This document shows, piece by piece, positions 56,823 through 64,000 of a stretch of 64,000 nucleotides of DNA (positions are counted from its first letter, which is position 1; the number at the start of each line of letters is the position of its first letter). The stretch is from Clitoria ternatea (taxonomy: Eukaryota > Streptophyta > Magnoliopsida > Fabales > Fabaceae): NCBI GenBank assembly GCA_037962975.1, contig CM075674.1:34548501-34612500 (forward strand), in the 5' to 3' direction. The notes below the pieces were generated by a model. It did not search any database, was not told where the DNA came from, and was given only the letters and a program-made list of their open reading frames with translations. A program made the translations under genes and the position numbers.

Positions 56823-57535
56823 AAATTAATACTTTCTGGTGAAGTTCTTTATTTGGAAGTTTTATAGCTTTGAATTTTGACTCATCAATTCCGACACAAA
56901 AATAATTCACTCGGGTATGCCACAATCTGAGGCATATTCACTCGAAACCTCTCAGTCGGAAATATTTGAAGAGATCCTCATTCTCAAGAACTCTCACGTG
57001 AAAGTCTCACTCAGAGTTTGTTCAAAGTACTGATCACCCAATGACACTGGGGGACAACATCAACGGTTTAACGAATATCTTGAGGAATGAACTCTCGATG
57101 AAACGATCTCACAATCATTCCCCTTAAGTCGATCTCGTGATGATGATATGTTCCCTCACAAGCGGTGATCTTATTATGAAATTCATCTCGCATGAATAAG
57201 ACCGGTATGGAGATTGTGTTCTACAATCCGATCTTCATTACTTAAATCCGGAATGACACAATACACATGCAATCCCTATATTATAGTTGTTTTTCACTAA
57301 ACAGGAATGGAGGTAAAAAATTCTTTTATTGATTTAATGAGAATTACAATTCGTGTAATAATCCGGAGCTAATCCCGGAACACAGCGAATTCGAATCAAT
57401 AAAATGAAAAAGGAAACAGGGAGGGCGCTACTTTCTCTAGCTTGAATCTCCTTCTTTCCCTTCGCCTTTGCCTCCGGTCTTGCCTTCTTCAGTGCGAGAG
57501 CTTGTTCCTGTACTTATGGGCTTCAGGAGTGAAGG
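56823..57535 (+). other. Rest of H 3' UTR before insertion A'
   Basis: No ORF was found. The sequence is interrupted at 57535 by the end of the A' LTR. The H polypurine tract and 3' LTR must lie beyond A' to the right of the window. Confidence 0.6.
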
Positions 57536-59508
57536 TGTAACACCCTCTGTTACACCTTAATAAATTCTAGAAAAATTCGTATTTTTTTTTTACTAAAGAT
57601 ATGATTGTTAAAAAGAAACTATCGGAATAAATTATATATATTATTTCTGAAATACCTCACAAATATTATTAAAACTTTATAAAGTATTTGTACATTCATC
57701 CAAAGAAAATAAACATTAAACATTATAAGAAAGAGAGGAAACTCCATGGCCCAGAAGCAGTTACTTATTAACATTATTTATTCATTGGACCACGGTATTC
57801 ATACCGAGCTCCCTTTCTAGAACGTGCTATATCTACTACTGAAATTCTTCGATCCTTCCCTCTGAACCATCAATTTAGAATATATGAAACAAAAACACGG
57901 AGAAAGGAGTGAGAAACAGAATATAATATTTCCGAATAAGACATAAGCAACAAAGGGTTTTCACAACCAATACATAATAATATCAATCACAATCACATAC
58001 ACAATCAATTATGAATGCATGAATGTTATGCAATATCTTCATCATAACTTATCTATATATGTGGGCCCTTAAATTTTAATTTGCACTGGGCCAACCAGGA
58101 GTTTACACTGTTCCATAAGTCCGGATAATAATAATATGAACAGCTCAACTGGCATGGAAACACTTAGAGACTAGTCAGATTGAGAAAGTTTTTATTGTGA
58201 AAGTACCCGACACTAGGGAGCTACCCCAGGTCCCCTGAAGCACCCTTTCACACTCTCTCATCCCAAGGCTCGTAATTAAGCCTCCTCTAATGTATCCTCG
58301 GTTTCTATAATCCGTCCCCAGACAATATTATTTCATTTCACTTTCATTATCCATGATGCATGAACTACTCGCGTATTGAGTTGGTTAAGGCTTTTAGAAA
58401 CTCAATTATTAAATCCCTTAAAGGTTTACAACATCATTTCAATAAACTGTACATTTTCTCTGAATTTCTGTCCCACAGAAATAAATTTGGTACAATTTTC
58501 GAATCTCACTGAAATTGAGTTTCTAAGCCTTAAATATCTAAAAACTTTACATAATCTTTCTCAATTTAAATCTTAACAAAATCAAATTTAGGAATCTCAA
58601 TTATTTCCAAATATATTTAGTTATTAAGTTGGAAAAAAGTAAAATAATTTTCTTTCAAAAAATTTTGTTTTATTAAGAGAGAATAATTATTAACCAAAAA
58701 TACTTAAAATTACAAAATTTTTCTTTAACTCAAGATTTAATTAAATAAATTCTCATAAAATATTTTCTTTCTAAAATAAATACTAATTTTTTTATTCTAA
58801 ATATTGAAAATAAAGTTAATAAAAATAATTTCTAAGAAGAATTAAAAGATAATAAAATTTAAAGAGTAAGGTAAGAAATTCTTACTGAATTTTAGCTTTC
58901 CGTCATGCTCGCTATATGCTCAAACTCCACATTACAATATCATCAATCAAAATTAAACAATATCAATCATAATCAAATCATAATCAAATCAATTAAATAT
59001 CATTAATACATATCATAATACAAAATTTAATGATTATTAATATAGTCAATTTTAGTCCTTTTGGTCAATTCCTCGCATAGGTATATGTAAGTCCATATAA
59101 TCCAGTCCTTGCATAGGTATAGTTCAGTCCATATGGGTCATAATGGTCCAAGTCCTTGCATAGGTATAGTCTAGTCCATATAGGTCATAATGGTCCAAGT
59201 CTTTGCATAGGTATGTTAGAGTTAGTTAAACCGGATATTTAATTTAAAATTTATTATAAATTTTAAGTTAAAAAGATAATATTTTAAAATAATAATATTA
59301 TCAGATTTAAAAGGAGTAGGGGACTCCTCCCATTATTCTTATGTCTTTTCATATTATACTCTTATCTCACTCCCCATTACCTTGAATTGTTACCCAAAAT
59401 GGATTTGCTTTGCGCCTCCGATTTCTAAAAATATTAATACCAATCTTATTTCAGTATAAGCATAAGACGAAGATTAAGATTACTACTTAAAACAGAAATG
59501 GTAAATTT

Positions 59509-59544
<36 letters not shown>

Positions 59545-60567
59545 AAATCGTGAATAGTAACAGTAAATAGTAAAACGTGAATAGTAACAGTAAATAGTAA
59601 AACGTGAATAGTAACGGTAAATAGTAAATCGTGAATAGTAACGGTAAATAGTAACAGTAAATAGTAATTTATTATTTGAATAGTAATTTACTATTGAAAT
59701 AGTAATTTACTATGCAGAATAGTAACTTAAAATAATATTATTTTTAGTATAATAACAGATTTCTAAAACCGATATGAAAATAACCCAAAAAATATAAAAG
59801 AGAAGTATTCTTACCTTAGGATTTTGGCAGAACCTTCTCTCCAAAAACTTTTCTTCTCTCTCTCACTTCCACCACTATCTCACTAGCACTACTATATTAA
59901 GAAAACTTAATCTGAAATTGTGAATTCTAAAGAAGAAATCCTTCGATATTTATAGGAAAAAAATTTACTATGCATTCTATTATTTTAATATAAAAGTACT
60001 ATGCATTTTTGAATTTTTTATTCCAGGTTACTGTGCATCTTTTGAAAATTTCATACATGCACAGTGATTTGCATAGTAATTGTCGGCAAAATTATTAAGT
60101 CAAATAGTAACCCTTCACTCGGTATATTTTAAATATTCAAAATGAGTCCTTTTTGAAATTTAGCGATATTATATCAGTCCCTACTAATTTTATAATAAGT
60201 AATATAAAGCTGAAATTTTAAAAATCTAAAATTTTCTGTTAATAAAAATTTATTGATACGTTTCAAATTTTTTAACGATTGGAAAAAATCAAGATTTTTC
60301 TCAAACCGATAATTTTTAGATAAGTCTACTTGAAATGGATTTTAGAAAATTTTCTTATAATTTCAATTCACTTTCTTGTAAATATTTTTAATTTAAGTCA
60401 CTTATATGAATTTAAAATTATTTAAAAAATATTATTTTTATTAAAAAATTCCAAAATTCCAAAAAATTCCAAAAAATCATAAATAATACGTAGATTAAAA
60501 AGTTCTAAAGAACCATAATTTAATTCCTTCAAAATTTTAATATAAAAATAAAAATAGGGGTATTACA
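57536..60567 (-). repeat. 3' LTR of element A'
   Basis: The 3032-bp LTR on the minus strand begins TGTAATACCCC and ends GGGTGTTACA. It matches A'' and the A LTR and includes the short-unit arrays at 59075-59220 and 59510-59715. Confidence 0.95.
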
Positions 60568-60581
60568 ACTCTACTCCCCTT
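60568..60581 (-). promoter_or_regulatory. Polypurine tract, element A'
   Basis: The minus strand reads AAGGGGAGTAGAGT directly before the LTR. It is preceded by the common Tekay phrase GAGGACGAAATTTTC. Confidence 0.88.
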
Positions 60582-60610
60582 AGAAAATTTCGTCCTCGAA
60601 ATTTACATAA

Positions 60611-63600
60611 TCAGTAAAACAAATGAGGATGAGACTCTTTCATCTCAGTTTCTAGTTCCCATGTAGCATCTTCTCCTCTTGTTTCACTCCAAATAACCTT
60701 TACAAGCGGAATTGTCTTGTCTCTTAATTGTTTTATTCTTCTGTCACTTATTCTAACAGGTGGTGCATCATATGTAAGATTATCTTTAACTTGTATGACA
60801 TCAGGTTCAATAACATGTGTAGGATCAGATATATACTTTCGCAAGTTTGACACATGAAAAACATTATGGATATTAGAAAGAAAAGGTGGTAATGCTATTT
60901 GGTAGGCAAGGGGACTAACTTTATGAATTATTTGGTATGGACCGATAAATCTAGGAGTTAGTTTTCGAGATTTCATTGCCCGACCGACCCCAGTCATAGG
61001 TGTGACTTTCAAGAATACATGATCGCCTTCTTGAAATTCGAGCGGCTTTCTTCTTTTGTCATAGTAACTTTTCTGCCTGCTCTGTGTTGCCTTCATCTTT
61101 TCCTGAACTATTTTGATTTTATCCGTGGTTTGTTGTACCAACTCTGGTCCTAGCATCAAGTTTTCACCAGTCTCAAACCAACATAGCGGGGTCCTACATT
61201 TTCTTCCATATAATGCTTCAAAAGGTGCCATGCCAATGCTAGCATGGAAACTGTTGTTGTAGGTAAACTCCACATATGGTAAGAATTGATTCCAACTTCC
61301 TTTATGCTCTAACACACAAGCTCGTAACAAGTCTTCTAGAGATTGGATTGTTCTTTCTGATTGTCCATCCGTCTGAGGATGATATGCTGAACTCAGACGC
61401 AGTCTTGTTCCCAAAGCCTTGTGCAAGCTCTTCCAGAATTGTGATGTAAAACGAGGGTCCCGATCAGAAATGATACTTGAAGGAATTCCATGCAATCTCA
61501 CAATCTCCTCGATGTATAATTTTGCCAGCTTCTCCATAGAGTAACGAATATTGATGGGAATAAAGTGGGCAGACTTTGTTAGTCTATCAACTATTACACA
61601 TATCGAATCATGTCCTAATGGAGTTTTAGGTAGAGAAGTCACAAAATCCATGGTAATGCTATCCCATTTCCATTCCGGTATTTCCATTGATTGTAGCATT
61701 CCAGGGGGTTTTTGGTGTTCCACTTTAACCTTCTGGAAAATTAGACATGCAGCCACATACTCTGCCACCGCTTTCTTCATTCCAGGCCACCAAAATAACT
61801 TCTTCAAATCTTGATACATTTTAGTAGCTCCGGGATGAATGCTCATATAACTTTTATGGCCTTCTTCTAGAATTGCTTTCCTCAACTCCTCTTTGTCAGG
61901 GATACACACTCGATCCTTATATCTCAATAATTGGTCGTTTCCCACATTGAACTCGACTTCTTTTCCTTGTTTCAAGAGTTCTTTCTTCTCTTGCAGGAAT
62001 TCATCCTCTCGTTGAGCCTCTAAAACTTGCCTCAGGAATTCATTTGTCACTTGCAACACTCCTAATCTGTAGCTGTTAGCATTAACCTTTACTGCTAGGT
62101 TAAGATCTCTGAAGTTCTCTATCAATTCCAGCTCTTTTATCATCATCGTGGACGCATGTAGAGACTTTCGACTTAAAGCATCAGCTACTATGTTCGCTTT
62201 TCCAGGATGGTATTGCAACTCAAAATCGTAGTCCTTTAAGAACTCCATCCATCTCCGTTGCCTCATGTTTAACTCCTTTTGGTCGAATAAATACTTAAGA
62301 CTTTTATGATCGCTAAACACATCGAATGTTGCACCGTATAGATAGTGCCTCCAAATCTTTAAGGCAAAAACTACAGCGGCTAACTCTAAGTCATGGGTAG
62401 GGTAGTTGATCTCATGTTGCCTTAATTGTCGTGATGCATAGGCTACAACCTTCTTGTCTTGCATAAGTACACTTCCTAGTCCTTGTTTAGACGCATCACA
62501 GTAAACTTCAAAACTTCGATGTGGATCGGGGAGTACTAACACCGGCGCAGAAGTAAGTCGATCTTTCAGCTCTTGAAAACTATTCTCGCATTGTGTCGTC
62601 CACACAAAAGGTTGTCCTTTCCGTGTTAGCTTGGTCAATGGGTATCCTAGCTTTGAAAATCCTTCAATGAATCTCCTATAGTATCCAGCCAAGCCCAAGA
62701 AACTTCTAATCTCAGTGATCGTGGTTGGTCTCTCCCATTTTAAAACCGCCTCCACCTTGGAAGGGTCTACAGCTATTCCTCCTTGACTAATTACATGTCC
62801 TAAAAAGTTCACTTCTTCCAACCAGAATTCACACTTCGACAGCTTTGCATATAGTTGTTTCTTTTTCAGGATTTCCAACACGACCTTCAAATGTTCAACA
62901 TGTTCTTCTCTGCTTTTAGAGTACACTAATATATCATCAATGAACACCACTACAAATTTATCTAGATATGGATGAAAAATCCTATTCATGTAATCCATGA
63001 ATACGGCTGGTGCATTAGTTACACCAAAAGGCATTACTAGATATTCGTAATGGCCATAGCGTGTTCTAAAAGCAGTTTTCGATACATCTTCTTTCTTCAC
63101 CCTTATTTGATGGTATCCAGACCTCAAATCAATTTTGGAGAACACCGTGGCACCACGCAGCTGATCCATCAAGTCGTCAATCCTTGGCAGAGGGTATCTG
63201 TTCTTGATCGTCACCTTGTTCAGTTGTCGATAATCTACACACAACCTCATGCTACCATCCTTCTTCTTAACCAACAACACTGGTGCACCCCAGGGGGATA
63301 CACTGGGTCGTATAAACTGCTTCTCTATCATCTCTTCAAGTTGTTTCTTCAACTCTGCTAATTCTAGAGGTGACATTCGGTATGGTGCAATTGAAATGGG
63401 TCCAACTCCAGGTACTAGATCAATGGAAAATTCCACATCTCTTTCTGGGGGTAAACCAGGGATATCTTCAGGAAAAACGTCAGGAAATTCACACACAACC
63501 GGCAGATTTTTGATTTTTGATTCTTGCTCTCCTTTCGTTGAAAGCAATAGCATGAATCCTTGAGCCCCTCCTTTTAAATAGGCACTCACTTGGTTGGCGG

Positions 63601-64000
63601 TTAGAAATCTCGAATCCTCAGGATTCAAATTCACTGGTTCTTTAAACATTATGGTTTTATTATGACAATCTATTAGAACATGATTGTCAGACAACCAATC
63701 TAGCCCAATAATAACTTCTAAGCCAGAAAGGGGTAAACAGAAAAGATTAGCCTTAAAGTCCCTACCATCTATGACAATAGGGCATTTCCAACAAGCTTTA
63801 GAAGTGACAATGGGATTGTTTCCAGGAGTATGTACAGATAAGTCAAATGGAAGTTCTATCACAGGTAATTTTAGTTTTTCTACACAGTCATTGGCAATAA
63901 AGGAATGTGATGCACCTGAGTCATACATAACAGTTAAAGAAATCTTATTAATGATACACTTACCTTCTACCATGGAATCAGCATGAGATGCTTCTTCTCC
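60611..64000 (-). CDS. Tekay/Del Gag-Pol polyprotein of A' (C-terminal part, open)
   Basis: The frame is open from the right edge to TAA at 60613-60611 (at least 1,120 codons) and the true start is outside. Residues are counted from M at 63973. Protease MYDSGASHSF is at about 15. RT holds PSVSPWGAPVLLVKKKDG and FIDDILVYS (about 344). RNase H has YCDASKQGLGSVL. The integrase zinc domain and core (SDRDPRF, YHPQTDGQSE) follow, and a chromodomain-like tail ends WELETEMKESHPHLFY. It has no stop or frameshift. The integrase zinc motif is altered: the final cysteine of the usual CxxC is phenylalanine (CLIF, codon 61738-61736), whereas element C has CLVC. This probably harms integrase despite the open frame. 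Confidence 0.93.
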   Translation of the reverse strand, partial: GEEASHADSMVEGKCIINKISLTVMYDSGASHSFIANDCVEKLKLPVIELPFDLSVHTPGNNPIVTSKACWKCPIVIDGRDFKANLFCLPLSGLEVIIGLDWLSDNHVLIDCHNKTIMFKEPVNLNPEDSRFLTANQVSAYLKGGAQGFMLLLSTKGEQESKIKNLPVVCEFPDVFPEDIPGLPPERDVEFSIDLVPGVGPISIAPYRMSPLELAELKKQLEEMIEKQFIRPSVSPWGAPVLLVKKKDGSMRLCVDYRQLNKVTIKNRYPLPRIDDLMDQLRGATVFSKIDLRSGYHQIRVKKEDVSKTAFRTRYGHYEYLVMPFGVTNAPAVFMDYMNRIFHPYLDKFVVVFIDDILVYSKSREEHVEHLKVVLEILKKKQLYAKLSKCEFWLEEVNFLGHVISQGGIAVDPSKVEAVLKWERPTTITEIRSFLGLAGYYRRFIEGFSKLGYPLTKLTRKGQPFVWTTQCENSFQELKDRLTSAPVLVLPDPHRSFEVYCDASKQGLGSVLMQDKKVVAYASRQLRQHEINYPTHDLELAAVVFALKIWRHYLYGATFDVFSDHKSLKYLFDQKELNMRQRRWMEFLKDYDFELQYHPGKANIVADALSRKSLHASTMMIKELELIENFRDLNLAVKVNANSYRLGVLQVTNEFLRQVLEAQREDEFLQEKKELLKQGKEVEFNVGNDQLLRYKDRVCIPDKEELRKAILEEGHKSYMSIHPGATKMYQDLKKLFWWPGMKKAVAEYVAACLIFQKVKVEHQKPPGMLQSMEIPEWKWDSITMDFVTSLPKTPLGHDSICVIVDRLTKSAHFIPINIRYSMEKLAKLYIEEIVRLHGIPSSIISDRDPRFTSQFWKSLHKALGTRLRLSSAYHPQTDGQSERTIQSLEDLLRACVLEHKGSWNQFLPYVEFTYNNSFHASIGMAPFEALYGRKCRTPLCWFETGENLMLGPELVQQTTDKIKIVQEKMKATQSRQKSYYDKRRKPLEFQEGDHVFLKVTPMTGVGRAMKSRKLTPRFIGPYQIIHKVSPLAYQIALPPFLSNIHNVFHVSNLRKYISDPTHVIEPDVIQVKDNLTYDAPPVRISDRRIKQLRDKTIPLVKVIWSETRGEDATWELETEMKESHPHLFY

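Larger units (their letters stand above)
49581..57535 (+). mobile_element. Tat-lineage Ty3/gypsy element H (5' LTR to 3' UTR)
   Basis: The element is inserted in the RT start of element A; the A' copy at about 63328 shows the unbroken codons. It has a 732-bp 5' LTR, primer site, one gag-pol frame with an extra RNase H, and a repeat-rich 3' UTR. Its 3' LTR is not in the window because family-A element A' is inserted in the 3' UTR at 57535/57536. Confidence 0.9.
57536..64000 (-). mobile_element. Tekay/Del-type element A' (3' part)
   Basis: Read on the minus strand from the right edge, the order is end of gag, protease, RT, RNase H, integrase and chromodomain-like tail in one open frame, then polypurine tract, then 3' LTR. 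It is the same family as A (43302) and solo LTR A''. It is inserted in the 3' UTR of Tat element H; its 5' end is outside the window. Confidence 0.94.

Noticed and set aside
61551..61814. Plus-strand ORF over the A' integrase
   Set aside because: It is antisense to the clear integrase frame and has no domain.

Overview
This window is plant nuclear DNA, almost certainly from a eudicot and plausibly a legume. It is a heterochromatin-like stack of nested LTR retrotransposons with no intact single-copy host gene, tRNA, rRNA or CRISPR. The organism call rests on the lineages present (Tekay/Del, Athila, Tat, Sirevirus), the tRNA-iMet-type primer sites and the AT-rich non-coding DNA; the species is not determined.

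Layout. Positions 1-3853 hold the 5' part of a minus-strand Tekay-type element (B', leaving the window on the left). It sits in an Athila-lineage element (D, plus strand) seen in pieces at 3854-7433, 19637-24132 and 32046-34291. D is also split by a complete Tekay-type element (C, 7434-19631, both LTRs, 5-bp duplication GAAAC) and by a very young gag-only Sirevirus-like Copia element (F, minus strand, 24133-32045, near-identical 1801-bp LTRs, duplication TGTTG). D itself abuts a decayed Copia integrase fragment (E, minus, 34295-35407), which carries a solo LTR (A'', 35408-38413, duplication TTAAG). Positions 38419-39657 are unassigned.

On the right, a second copy of family B (39658-43301, plus) is cut by family A (43302-49580, plus). 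The A 5' LTR contains a solo Sirevirus-like LTR (G, 43865-45276), and its pol is cut by a Tat-lineage element with two RNase H domains (H, 49581-57535). H is cut by an inverted family-A copy (A', 57536 to the right edge) with a long open polyprotein. Relative ages follow: E before D before B', C and F; B before A before G and H; H before A'.

The most unusual content is in the 3' non-pol part of Athila element D. Between integrase and the 3' LTR lie two decayed ORFs: a basic, cysteine-rich ORF (21116-21649) and an intronless copy of a LONELY GUY (LOG) type cytokinin-activating phosphoribohydrolase (21961-22526) that keeps the PGGxGTxxE motif. This looks like capture of a host transcript into the env position of an Athila element. 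Other notable signals are short-palindrome arrays in the LTRs of unrelated families, a roughly 183-bp nucleosome-sized tandem repeat in the C LTR, several tandem arrays in the Tat 3' UTR and a multi-polypurine-tract region in F.
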